Assembly (NCBI RefSeq): GCF_001403875.1 | Contig: NZ_LN884299.1 | Coordinates: 2,976,117-3,040,116 of the forward strand | DNA from: Paenibacillus ihumii | GTDB taxonomy: Bacteria > Bacillota > Bacilli > Paenibacillales > Paenibacillaceae | Direction of reading: 5' to 3' | DNA: 64,000 bases | Shown: piece after piece, positions 1-8,531 of the stretch | Layout of the letters: every line of letters starts with the position of its first letter | Position numbering within the stretch: the first letter of the stretch is position 1 | Position numbers and translations under genes: made by a program | The notes under the pieces: generated by a model | What the model was told of the DNA's origin: nothing | The model's database searches: none | What the model saw: only the letters and a program-made list of their open reading frames with translations

Positions 1-1174
1 CAAATACGGCAGTATCCCAGGTATCCTCAGCTGAAGCTTTCTTGGTAAAAATAAAATTGCCCGTACTGTAGGCGATCCATTTGCCTTTATAGCGCTCCAG
101 GCCTTGAAGCACATGCGGGTGTCCGCCGATGACCAGATCCGCGCCCGCATCAACAAATTCGCGAGCCAGCGTGGTCTGGTGCTTCTCCAGCTTCGTCGTC
201 CGCTCCTTTCCCCAGTGGGTCATGACGATGACAAGATCGGCGTTCTGCCGGGCGCCCTGCACCGCCTTGACCGCCTCCGCAGAATCGTAAGCCACAGCAA
301 GGCCCGGCTTGTTCTTGCCGGCTGCCCAATCCGCCTTGGGGATGACCCGGCTGAATCCGCAGAGCGCAATTTTGATCCCTTTGCGTTCCAGATATACGGG
401 AGCATAGGCTTCCTGCTTATTAGTCCCCGCTCCGAAATAATGAATGCCGCTATCCTTCAAATGCTTCATCGTATCGAGCAGCCCTTCGACGCCTTGATCC
501 AGCGTATGATTGTTAGCCAGACTAACGGCATCGACTCCTGCTTGATGCATTGAAGACAGCGCTTTGGGCGGCGCCTTGAATACGAAGGATTTATCTTCCG
601 CCGGCGTTCCGCGAGTTGTAACCGGTGTCTCGAGATTCAGCACGCTTAAGTCGTCGTTTTCGAACAATTCACGAACGTATTCATAAGGATAATGATAGCC
701 TTCCTTCTTCAGCTTCGATTCGACGCTTCCCGAGAAAATCACGTCTCCGGCAAAATGCAGATGCACAAGCTCCCCATCCTCCGGCTCGCCAGGCACAGGC
801 GCTCCTCCTCCCTCATCCGCAGACAGGTCGGGCTGGATCAAATCCGTCCCCTCGTCCATACTGCCGCCGGCCGGATCAATGCTATGCTCCGGCTCCAGCT
901 TCGGGTCAGGCTTCGGATCTTCCTCGGCGGTCCCGGACGGGTCAGTTCGCCCGCTCTGCTCTTCCGCGGAAGAATCAGCGGGAGATTCAACGGGGATCGC
1001 GTCCCCTGAGCTTCCTTCGCTCGCCGGAGCCATCCGATCCTCTACGAAGTAATATGCGCCCAGCGCGAGAATCGCAATGATCAGCGACACATTTAGCGTA
1101 AGCCAGAAGCGGCTTTGCCTGCGCTGCTTATCTTTTTTTCGCTTCCGGTATTTCTCTGATCTTGGTGGGAACAT
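1..1174 (-). CDS. CapA-family metallophosphatase-like protein (3' end outside window)
   Basis: The gene is read on the minus strand from an ATG at 1172-1174, preceded by AAAGGAG at a good distance, and runs off the left edge, so at least 391 codons are present but the C-terminus is missing. The protein has a basic N-terminus, one membrane segment at about residues 22-44, then an acidic Pro/Glu/Asp-rich linker. The domain that follows carries the CapA/PgsA signatures HFAGDVIFSG, NLETPVT, SLANNHTLD, GFSRVI, THWG and IGGHPHVLQG. This family is related to calcineurin-like phosphoesterases and is linked to poly-gamma-glutamate or capsule synthesis. The protein is probably membrane-anchored with its domain outside. 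No capsule genes are seen next to it, so its exact role is open. Confidence 0.85.
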   Translation of the reverse strand, partial: MFPPRSEKYRKRKKDKQRRQSRFWLTLNVSLIIAILALGAYYFVEDRMAPASEGSSGDAIPVESPADSSAEEQSGRTDPSGTAEEDPKPDPKLEPEHSIDPAGGSMDEGTDLIQPDLSADEGGGAPVPGEPEDGELVHLHFAGDVIFSGSVESKLKKEGYHYPYEYVRELFENDDLSVLNLETPVTTRGTPAEDKSFVFKAPPKALSSMHQAGVDAVSLANNHTLDQGVEGLLDTMKHLKDSGIHYFGAGTNKQEAYAPVYLERKGIKIALCGFSRVIPKADWAAGKNKPGLAVAYDSAEAVKAVQGARQNADLVIVMTHWGKERTTKLEKHQTTLAREFVDAGADLVIGGHPHVLQGLERYKGKWIAYSTGNFIFTKKASAEDTWDTAVF

Positions 1175-1337
1175 CGCAAACTCCTTTATACCTCGTTCAT
1201 GTATGCCTCATTCATACACCGTGAACGAACCGTCATTCTAAACTTGCCTTGATTTAAAAAGAATCTATACTCCTAAATCTAGGAACAAAACCATTGCACC
1301 AATGATTTTATTATATCAGGTAACCTCAAATAAATAG

Positions 1338-1369
1338 AACCCCTCGCCTATTTTGCGGCGAAAGGGGTC
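1338..1369 (-). terminator. Hairpin terminator after the haem operon
   Basis: An inverted repeat ACCCCTCGCC / GGCGAAAGGGGT lies 20 bp past the hemY stop. On the minus strand it is followed by a T-rich stretch (TTCTATTTATTT). It would end the hemE-hemH-hemY transcript. Confidence 0.6.
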
Positions 1370-1388
1370 CTTATTCCATCGGTTATTG

Positions 1389-2813
1389 CTAACGGGCCAG
1401 CAGCCTGTCTGCCATTTGCCCGGCCAGCTCCTTGGCTTGGCGGATGCAGTCCGGCAGGCCGACGCCTTCAAAGGCCGCTCCGGTCGCATACACACCGGGC
1501 AGCGTTCGATCCAGCCGGGATCTGAACTCAGCGATTTGCCGCAAATGATTCACGGGGTACTGAGGCATGGATTTCGGCAGGCGGGTAATTTCCGCAAACA
1601 GCGGCTCGGCCGTAATATTCATCAGCTCCCGCAAATCCTTCCGCACCAGCCCGATTAGCTCCTCGTCCGGATAAGACACCTTCTCCTCATCGCCAAAGCG
1701 TCCGACGTAGCAGCGAAGCAGCATCTTATCTTCGGGACTGGTGTGCAACCACTTCACGCCCGTCCAAGTACAGGCTGTGATGTTGCGCCCTTCCTTGCGG
1801 GGAACCAGGAAGCCGGAGCCGTCAAACGACCCGCTGACCTCCTCCCGCTCGAAGGCCAGCACAACGTTCGCTACGGATACATAATTGATCGCATCCAGCT
1901 CGCTTACGTCCACGAGCGGCCGCAGCAATGCAGCGGCGGCAAAGGCCGGGGTGGTGACCACCACATCATCGGCCGCGATCCTCTCGCCGGAGGCCAGAAC
2001 GACTTCATAGCCTGCGGAATCGCCGCCGCTGCGTTCAATGGCGCTAACCTCTGCTTCCAGCCGCTGTTCCACATCGTTTAAATCATGCACCAGGGCATGC
2101 ACCAGGCTCTGCAGTCCCTGACGAAAGGTCAGGAAGGCGCTTTTCTTCGTTCCCGTATGCGTCTCTACAGGCTTCTTGCCCGTCATCATTCCCTTGATCA
2201 GGCTGCCGTATTTGCGCTCCATCTCCCCGAACTGCGGAAACGTCGACTGCAGGCTGAGACGATATGTATCCCCGGCATAAATGCCAGCAAGCAGCGGTTC
2301 CGTCATATTGCTCAGCACTTCAGCTCCCAGTCGCCGCTCAATGAAATTGCCAAGCGACTCGTCCTCCGCGCTCTGTCTGGGAGCACGCACAAGATCCGTC
2401 AACGCTCTAAGCTTGCCGCGCCAGCTGACAAGCCCTGATCTCAGAAAGGGACCGATCTCTGTAGGCACGCCGAGCACAAGCCCGGACGGCATCGGGTGCA
2501 GACGCCCCCGGTTGACGATATACGTCTTCTTTGCCTCCGGATTCGTCGTCACCAGCTCGTGATCCAATTCCAGCTCCTTGGCCAGATCGACCATCGCCGT
2601 CTTGCGGGCCAGGAATGAATCCGGCCCCTTCTCGATCACGAAGCCGTCGCGATGCAAGGTCTCGATCTTGCCGCCGAGAGACTTGTCCTTTTCGATGATC
2701 GTGATTGCAGGTTTGCATCCTTTTTCTTTGTAAAATTTGCGGATATAGAAGGCCGCGCTAAGTCCGGTCAAGCCCCCGCCGACAATGACTACCTTGCGGG
2801 ACGCATCGCTCAT
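1389..2813 (-). CDS. hemY: Protoporphyrinogen/coproporphyrinogen III oxidase
   Basis: This is the third gene of the haem operon, 474 aa. It is an FAD-dependent oxidase acting late in haem synthesis; in Bacillota this enzyme mainly makes coproporphyrin III. The N-terminus has the dinucleotide-binding fold VIVGGGLTGLSAAF followed by an acidic residue (IIEKD). The C-terminus has the family motif YATGAAFEGVGLPDCI, which closes over FAD. I place the start at 2813 (MSDASRK): its AAAGGA ribosome site sits in the last codons of hemH and the ATG follows the hemH TGA by 7 bases. An upstream in-frame start at 2855 would add an unlikely 14-residue tail inside hemH. Confidence 0.95.
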   Translation of the reverse strand: MSDASRKVVIVGGGLTGLSAAFYIRKFYKEKGCKPAITIIEKDKSLGGKIETLHRDGFVIEKGPDSFLARKTAMVDLAKELELDHELVTTNPEAKKTYIVNRGRLHPMPSGLVLGVPTEIGPFLRSGLVSWRGKLRALTDLVRAPRQSAEDESLGNFIERRLGAEVLSNMTEPLLAGIYAGDTYRLSLQSTFPQFGEMERKYGSLIKGMMTGKKPVETHTGTKKSAFLTFRQGLQSLVHALVHDLNDVEQRLEAEVSAIERSGGDSAGYEVVLASGERIAADDVVVTTPAFAAAALLRPLVDVSELDAINYVSVANVVLAFEREEVSGSFDGSGFLVPRKEGRNITACTWTGVKWLHTSPEDKMLLRCYVGRFGDEEKVSYPDEELIGLVRKDLRELMNITAEPLFAEITRLPKSMPQYPVNHLRQIAEFRSRLDRTLPGVYATGAAFEGVGLPDCIRQAKELAGQMADRLLAR

Positions 2814-2820
2814 ATGCCAC

Positions 2821-3759
2821 TCATTCCTTTGCCCAAGTGTTAAGGATAACCTCACTTAATGTCTCCATATACAATGGATCCGTATTTAAAGAATCGATCC
2901 GCTCCAGCCGTATATCGAGCTCCTTGGCGATCGCCTTAGCTTCGATATCCAGATCGTACAGCACCTCTAGGTGGTCCGACACGAAGCCGACCGGAGCAAC
3001 GAGCACATCCTCCACCTGTTCCTGGCTCAAAGTGCGAAGCGTATCGAGGATATCCGGACCCAGCCAAGGCTCTGCCGTACGGCCCGCGCTCTGCCAGGTA
3101 AACTGCCACGAGACTGCTCCCGCCTTCTCCGCTACAGCGGCAGACGTCTCCAGAAGCTGGTCCTGATACGGGTCGCCCATGGCGAGTATTTTCTCAGGCA
3201 AGCTGTGCGCGCTGAAGAGCACTCTCACTTTGCTCCGCTCGGCCCCTGCTTCCTCGAACAGATCGAGCTTGCTGGATACACGATTCGCGAAAGCCTGGAT
3301 CAGCTTCGGATGAAGATGGTAGCTCTCTACAAATTTCATAGCCACCCCGCATTCCTCGGCCTTGGCCTTGGCACGCTTAATATAGCCGCCGACGCTCATG
3401 ACGGAATAGTGCGGAGCCAGAACGATGCCGATCGCTTCCTTAATGCCGTCCTCGGCCATTTGGGCTACGCCGTCTTCGATAAACGGACGGGCATGCTTGA
3501 GCCCCTGGTAGCATACGAATCGACGATTCTTGTCCTCATTAAGCCGGTCCAGCGTCTCCTGGAGGGCAGCCACCTGGCTGTCGGTGTTGGCCCGAAGCGG
3601 GAATACGCCCCCAACGATCGCTTCGTAACGGTCTTTAAGCTCCTGCAGCTGCTCTTCCGTAGGCGGATGCCCCCGGCGGATATGCGTATAGTAGGCTTCT
3701 ACCTGATCCATGCTCTCCGGCGTTCCGTAAGACATTACCAATACACCTATTTTGTTCAT
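2821..3759 (-). CDS. hemH: Ferrochelatase (coproporphyrin/protoporphyrin type)
   Basis: The product is a 312-aa ferrochelatase that inserts iron into the porphyrin. The N-terminus IGVLVMSYGTPESMDQ is the typical ferrochelatase opening. The HYSVMSVGG, LFSAHSLPEKIL and PVGFVSDHLEVLYDLD blocks hold the active-site His and acidic residues. I chose the ATG at 3759 because AGAGGTGA lies 8 bases upstream; the in-frame GTG at 3771 overlaps that site. The gene lies between hemE and hemY on the same strand with short gaps, so the three are one transcription unit, as in Bacillus subtilis hemEHY. Confidence 0.95.
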   Translation of the reverse strand: MNKIGVLVMSYGTPESMDQVEAYYTHIRRGHPPTEEQLQELKDRYEAIVGGVFPLRANTDSQVAALQETLDRLNEDKNRRFVCYQGLKHARPFIEDGVAQMAEDGIKEAIGIVLAPHYSVMSVGGYIKRAKAKAEECGVAMKFVESYHLHPKLIQAFANRVSSKLDLFEEAGAERSKVRVLFSAHSLPEKILAMGDPYQDQLLETSAAVAEKAGAVSWQFTWQSAGRTAEPWLGPDILDTLRTLSQEQVEDVLVAPVGFVSDHLEVLYDLDIEAKAIAKELDIRLERIDSLNTDPLYMETLSEVILNTWAKE

Positions 3760-3821
3760 TATCCTCTTCACCTCTGTCAGTGTCGTTTAAAATTGAAGCA
3801 TGGCCGGCCTAGGCCTTTGTT

Positions 3822-4883
3822 CTAAACTGTCTGCTGCTTCTGGCGGGCGATCGCTTCGGCGGAATATTCATGAACGTACTCTGTCAGCTCACGGAGCTTG
3901 TCCAGCGAGGCTTCAGGAAACAGCCCATGGCCCAAATTGAAAATGAACCCCGGAGACTCCACGCCCTGATCGATAATTTCCCGGGCGTACGCTTTAATAA
4001 CTTCCATTGGCGCGGTTAATACTAAAGGATCAAGATTGCCTTGGATTGCGTAATTGCCGCCCGTCCGAGACCGGCCCTCGCGAATCGGAACGCGCCAGTC
4101 CACGCCGATGACATCTGCCTGAAGCTCCGTCAACGTAGGCAGCAGCTCTCCCGAGCTGACCCCAGGAAAATATATTTTCGGTACATTCAAATCCTGAAGC
4201 TCGGCAAAAATACGTTTAATCGTCGGCAGTACATAGATCTGAAAATCCTTGGCCGATAATGCGCCTACCCAGCTGTCGAACACCTGGAACGCTTTGCCTC
4301 CGCTCTTGATATGGGCGCGCAGATAAGTGATCACCATATCTCCGAGCTTATCCATCAGCTTATGCCACAGCTGCGGCTCGCCATACATCAAGCTCTTCGT
4401 GCGGATATAGTTCTTGGAAGGGCGCCCTTCGATCAAATAGCTGGCAAGCGTAAACGGCGCTCCCGCAAACGTAATGAGCGGAACATCCAGCTCTTTGTCC
4501 AGGATCGAGATGGTTTTCAGGATGTGGGACAGATCCTTCTCAACATCGATCGGCTTCAGCCGCTCAATGTCCTCTTTCGTCCGAACCGGATTATGGATCA
4601 CCGGGCCGACATCCTTGACTATATCAAAATCAATTCCGATAGAAGCGACCGGATTCATAATATCTGAATATAAAATAGCGGCATCCACGCCCAGCTTTTT
4701 TACGGGCATCAGCGTGACCTCAGCGGCAAGCTCAGGCTGAAGGCAAATTTCAAGCAAGCTGTACTTCTCTTTGATCTTGCGATACTCCGGGTCGTATCTT
4801 CCGGCCTGTCGCATATACCAGACAGGAGCGCGATCCACTTCCTGCCTGAGACAGGCACGGATAAACCGGTCATTGTAACTCAT
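3822..4883 (-). CDS. hemE: Uroporphyrinogen decarboxylase
   Basis: This 353-aa enzyme decarboxylates the four acetate side chains of uroporphyrinogen III to give coproporphyrinogen III. The family motif PVWYMRQAGRYDPEY is near the N-terminus and carries substrate-binding Arg residues. The ILYSDIMNP block holds the catalytic Asp, and FNLGHGLFPEA lies near the C-terminus. It is the first gene of the haem operon. Its own ribosome site is weak (GGGGG about 10 bases upstream). A sigma-A-like promoter is visible just upstream (see 4923-4951). Confidence 0.96.
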   Translation of the reverse strand: MSYNDRFIRACLRQEVDRAPVWYMRQAGRYDPEYRKIKEKYSLLEICLQPELAAEVTLMPVKKLGVDAAILYSDIMNPVASIGIDFDIVKDVGPVIHNPVRTKEDIERLKPIDVEKDLSHILKTISILDKELDVPLITFAGAPFTLASYLIEGRPSKNYIRTKSLMYGEPQLWHKLMDKLGDMVITYLRAHIKSGGKAFQVFDSWVGALSAKDFQIYVLPTIKRIFAELQDLNVPKIYFPGVSSGELLPTLTELQADVIGVDWRVPIREGRSRTGGNYAIQGNLDPLVLTAPMEVIKAYAREIIDQGVESPGFIFNLGHGLFPEASLDKLRELTEYVHEYSAEAIARQKQQTV

Positions 4884-4922
4884 GTAAGCAAGCCCCCAAT
4901 ATTTAAAATTTCCCTAAGTTAC

Positions 4923-4951
4923 ATTATGCCCTTTTTAAAAGTAAGTAACAA
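4923..4951 (-). promoter_or_regulatory. Candidate sigma-A promoter of hemEHY
   Basis: On the minus strand TTGTTA (4946-4951) and CATAAT (4923-4928) are separated by 17 bases, 40 bases upstream of hemE. Each hexamer is close to consensus. It lies in the 203-bp gap between hemE and the divergent MFS gene; no clear regulator site was seen there. Confidence 0.5.
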
Positions 4952-5086
4952 CCGTCACACCCAAATATCCGATGACAATACTATGACATCCTTTATCAAG
5001 CCGATGCCGTCATTATGATATACTTGAATATATTTATGTAAAAATAATGAAGTCAACGAGAGCGTACAGAAAGGAAGTGAGAATAC

Positions 5087-6310
5087 GTGAAGGACAATAC
5101 TTGGAAGGTGAACGTCCTTGTGCTTTGGTTCGGCCAGTTCCTCGTAAATGCCGGCATGACCATGATCACTCCTTTTCTGTCTCTTTACCTGGCAAGGGAT
5201 CTGCACGTGCATGGCGAGCAGGCGATCGGATTGTGGGCCGGGTCCATCTTTGCCGCGAACTTTGCTACGGCTTTCATTTTTCAGCCAATTTGGGGCAAGC
5301 TCGCTGACCGTTACGGCCGGAAAATCATGCTGCTGCGCTCCGGCTTCGGGATGGCCATCGTCATCACCTTGATGGGGTTCGCCACCCAGCCCTGGCATCT
5401 GCTGGCTCTGCGCATGCTGAACGGTACCATATCCGGGTTCAACCCGGCGGCGGTCTCCCTAGTCTCGGGAACCGCGCCCAAGGAGCGGATGGGCTTTGCC
5501 ATGGGCATAGTGCAATCCGGCATTGTGGCCGGGACGATTCTCGGCCCGCTGATCGGGGGCTTGCTCGCGGAATGGGTCGGATTCAGACCGATTTTCTATA
5601 TTACGGGGGCCTTGCTGTTCATTGCCTCGATCCTCGCCCTGTTGTTCGTGCGCGAGAGCTTCGATCGCGAGGAAGCGGCGCATGTCCCGCAAGCTTCCGT
5701 CCTGCAGGGATTCAAGGAGCTGAACAAAACGCCTCAGCTGACCGCATTGTTCGCGGTAACCTTCCTGCTGCAGTTCGCGATGCTAAGCCCGATGTCGCTC
5801 CTGCCGATCTATGTGGAGCATCTGCACGGCATCGCGGCCAACGTGCCCTTCTGGGCCGGCATGGTCACCGCCGCAACGGGCATATCGAACATGATTACCT
5901 CGCCCGTCCTGGGCAGGGTCAGCGACAAAATCGGAGCTCACCGCATTCTGACCTACTGCTTGATCGGGGCAGCCGCGACGCTCATTCCCCAGGCCTTCGT
6001 GCAAAATGTCTGGCAGCTTATCATTATCCGCTTCCTGATGGGCGTATTTATGGGCGGACTCCTGCCCAGCGTCAATGCGCTCATCCGGCACTATACGCCG
6101 GACGGCATGGAGAGCCGGGCCTTCGGCTTCAACAGCAGCACGCTCGCGCTCGGGAACATGCTCGGGGCGCTGATCGGCGGATTTCTGTCCGGCTACATCG
6201 GCATCGAGGGGATCTTCATCATTTCCGGCGTGCTCCTCTTATGCAACACGGTCTGGGTGCGCTTGAAGCTGTACGCGAAGCCGAAGCTGCCCTCGCTGAA
6301 GCAAGGCTGA
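5087..6310 (+). CDS. MFS drug-efflux-type transporter (DHA1 family)
   Basis: A 407-aa protein with about 12 predicted membrane segments. The loop 2-3 motif GKLADRYGRK is the classic major facilitator signature A, and VQSGIVAGTILGPLIGG in segment 5 matches the drug:H+ antiporter motif C. It most resembles MdtG/TetA(L)-like DHA1 exporters, which extrude lipophilic drugs using the proton gradient. The substrate cannot be told. The start is a GTG at 5087 preceded by AAAGGAAGTGA six bases away. It is transcribed alone, divergent from hemE, and ends before a strong terminator at 6511. Confidence 0.85.
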   Translation: MKDNTWKVNVLVLWFGQFLVNAGMTMITPFLSLYLARDLHVHGEQAIGLWAGSIFAANFATAFIFQPIWGKLADRYGRKIMLLRSGFGMAIVITLMGFATQPWHLLALRMLNGTISGFNPAAVSLVSGTAPKERMGFAMGIVQSGIVAGTILGPLIGGLLAEWVGFRPIFYITGALLFIASILALLFVRESFDREEAAHVPQASVLQGFKELNKTPQLTALFAVTFLLQFAMLSPMSLLPIYVEHLHGIAANVPFWAGMVTAATGISNMITSPVLGRVSDKIGAHRILTYCLIGAAATLIPQAFVQNVWQLIIIRFLMGVFMGGLLPSVNALIRHYTPDGMESRAFGFNSSTLALGNMLGALIGGFLSGYIGIEGIFIISGVLLLCNTVWVRLKLYAKPKLPSLKQG

Positions 6311-6510
6311 GGCGCTGGGCACGGCAGGCTTCCTGGAAATACGGCCCGAAAGTCAGCCGCGATCATGCGGCGCATACCGCGTGCTAGAGCGCTGTGAGCT
6401 GGGCAGCTGCGTCCGCGTGCCATTCTTAGGAAGCCTGTCCGGTCCGCAAGCAAGCTTCGGCGTCCTGCGATGTGAGCATACAAAGGCGCCGTGTTAATCC
6501 CCATCTAAAT

Positions 6511-6543
6511 AACCTCGCCGGAGCGGCGAGGTTATTTCTTTTT
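6511..6543 (+). terminator. Rho-independent terminator of the MFS gene
   Basis: AACCTCGCC-GGA-GCGGCGAGGTT is followed by ATTTCTTTTT. It lies 200 bp after the transporter stop; the 200 bp between holds no convincing gene. Confidence 0.85.
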
Positions 6544-6588
6544 ACGATATCTATCTGCTCTGCTAATGAAATATGCCGCTAACAGCTG

Positions 6589-7218
6589 TTATTTGACCAG
6601 AGCCAGCGCCAGGCCGTCATAGGCCGGAAGGAAGGTGCTGAGCAGACGCTCGTCACGGGCTATCTTTTCATTAAATTTACGCATAGCAAGCACAGAAGGG
6701 CCGTTCTTGTCGGGATTCAAGGTACGCCCGCGGAGCAGGGTATTATCCCCGGCAATGATCGCCCCGGGCACCGCCAGCTTGATCGCATATTCCAAATACG
6801 CCGGGTAGTTCTCTTTATCCGCATCGATGAAGAAGAAATCGAACCGCTCACCCTGACGCTCCAGCTCCACCAGGCTCTCCAGGGCCGGACCAACCCGGTA
6901 GTCTACAATTTCTCCGTACCCTGCAGCCTCCATATTGCTGCGGGCCAAAGCGGCGTTCTCCTCCTTCAGCTCCAGGGACAGCAGCCTGCCGCCCTCAGCA
7001 AGTCCTCTTGCCATGCATATTCCGCTATATCCGCCCAGCGCCCCGATTTCGAGCACCGCTTTGGCCCCGGAGGACTTGACCAGCAGGGTCAGCAGCCGCC
7101 CATACCCCGGCACGATCGATACATCCCTAATCCCGCTGTCCAGAATCGATTGCTTCACTCTATTCAGCTGTTCATCCTCAGCATATAATTCTTCACTATA
7201 TTGTTCAGGCGTTGTCAT
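6589..7218 (-). CDS. Class I O-methyltransferase (caffeoyl-CoA OMT/TrmR-like)
   Basis: This 209-aa protein has the Rossmann SAM-binding fold. Motif I is VLEIGALGGYSGI, the acidic end of the second strand is LLSLELKEENA, and FFFIDADKENYPAYL carries the metal-binding Asp residues of the caffeoyl-CoA O-methyltransferase group. IIAGDNTLLRG supplies the next metal-site residues. Bacterial members methylate small catechols or, as TrmR, a tRNA wobble uridine. Nothing nearby decides between these. It is transcribed alone toward the MFS gene. Confidence 0.85.
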   Translation of the reverse strand: MTTPEQYSEELYAEDEQLNRVKQSILDSGIRDVSIVPGYGRLLTLLVKSSGAKAVLEIGALGGYSGICMARGLAEGGRLLSLELKEENAALARSNMEAAGYGEIVDYRVGPALESLVELERQGERFDFFFIDADKENYPAYLEYAIKLAVPGAIIAGDNTLLRGRTLNPDKNGPSVLAMRKFNEKIARDERLLSTFLPAYDGLALALVK

Positions 7219-7348
7219 AATTCCGCATGCTCCTCTCAGCCGAATTCTTTGCCGAATCCGTTTGTATCTTCATTGACATTGTCCTATACTGAATTGTATG
7301 GTTTTTAGACGATGACTACAACTGATAAAACGGAGTTGATTCAATCAT

Positions 7349-8494
7349 ATGCCAGGCCCACTGCAATTAATCGCGACCTCCCCTATGGGCCTCGAAGCCG
7401 TTGTGGCTCGGGAGCTTAAGGAATTGGGGTACGAAGATACAAAAGTCGAGAACGGACGAGTGAATTTCACCGGAGACCTCATCGACATTTGCCGCTGCAA
7501 TCTATGGCTGCGCACGTCGGATCGCGTGCTGATCAAAATGGGCGAATTCCCCGCGGCCACGTTCGACGAGCTGTTCGAAGGGACGAAGGCGATCCCTTGG
7601 CAGGAGTGGATTCCGGCCCATGGCGAGTTCCCCGTTGAAGGGCGTTCCCACAAGTCCCAATTGAGCAGCGTACCCGCCTGCCAGGGAATCGTCAAAAAAG
7701 CGATTGTCGAGAAGCTCAAGGAATCCTACCGTACCGAATGGTTCGAGGAGACCGGGCCGCGCTACGTCATTGAAATCCATCTGCTGAACGACATCGCCCT
7801 GCTGACGCTCGATACGACCGGACCGGCATTACATAAGCGCGGCTATCGCAAGCTGGCAACGGAGGCTCCGCTGAAGGAGACCATGGCCGCCGCGATGATC
7901 CTGCTCAGCCGCTGGAACCAGAATCCGGCGCGCCCTTTTTACGATCCTTGCTGCGGATCGGGCACGCTGCCGATCGAAGCGGCGATGATCGGCTGGAATA
8001 TCGCTCCGGGGCTGCGCCGTTCCTTCAATGCCGAGGCATGGCCCGTTCTCCCCGAGACGCTGTGGCAGCAGGCGCGTGAGGAGGCCTTCGACGCCGTAAA
8101 GGATGACATCCCGCTGAACGTCGCCGGCAGCGACATCGATCCGAAGGCGATCGAGGTGGCCGCTGCGGCAGCAAAGAGCGCCGGGCTCGGCAAGGAGATT
8201 TCTTTTCAGGTGCTGCCCGCGGCCAGAATCCAGCCCCAAGGCGACTATGGCTGCTTGATTACGAACCCGCCGTACGGCGAACGGATCGGCGAAGAGAAGG
8301 AGGTACGCAAGCTGATCTCCCAGCTTGGACGGGTAGCCGCCGGGCTTCCGACCTGGTCCTTCTTCGCCCTAACGCCGACCAAGCAGTTCGAGCATGATTT
8401 CCAACGCAAGGCAGACAAGCGCCGCAAGCTGTTTAACGGCCGAATCGAATGCCAATACCTGCAATTTCTCGGTCCCCTTCCTCCGCGCCATTAG
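7349..8494 (+). CDS. THUMP-domain rRNA guanine-N2 methyltransferase (YpsC/RlmL-like)
   Basis: A 381-aa protein. The first ~160 residues form a ferredoxin-like plus THUMP RNA-binding region. The rest is a class I methylase with a SAM loop FYDPCCGSGTLPIEA and the catalytic NPPYGER tetrad near residue 306. That matches the bacterial m2G methylase group related to E. coli RlmL and B. subtilis YpsC, which act on 23S rRNA. The ATG at 7349 has a weak, distant ribosome site (CGGAG about 13 bases away). The next gene starts 37 bases downstream on the same strand. Confidence 0.9.
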   Translation: MPGPLQLIATSPMGLEAVVARELKELGYEDTKVENGRVNFTGDLIDICRCNLWLRTSDRVLIKMGEFPAATFDELFEGTKAIPWQEWIPAHGEFPVEGRSHKSQLSSVPACQGIVKKAIVEKLKESYRTEWFEETGPRYVIEIHLLNDIALLTLDTTGPALHKRGYRKLATEAPLKETMAAAMILLSRWNQNPARPFYDPCCGSGTLPIEAAMIGWNIAPGLRRSFNAEAWPVLPETLWQQAREEAFDAVKDDIPLNVAGSDIDPKAIEVAAAAAKSAGLGKEISFQVLPAARIQPQGDYGCLITNPPYGERIGEEKEVRKLISQLGRVAAGLPTWSFFALTPTKQFEHDFQRKADKRRKLFNGRIECQYLQFLGPLPPRH

Positions 8495-8531
8495 CTGCTG
8501 CGGGAAGGGGATTCCCTTTGAAAGGAGCTGA

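Noticed and set aside
2971..3825. Long open frame opposite hemH (284 codons, plus strand)
   Set aside because: Fully antisense to a clear ferrochelatase gene, with no recognisable protein sequence.
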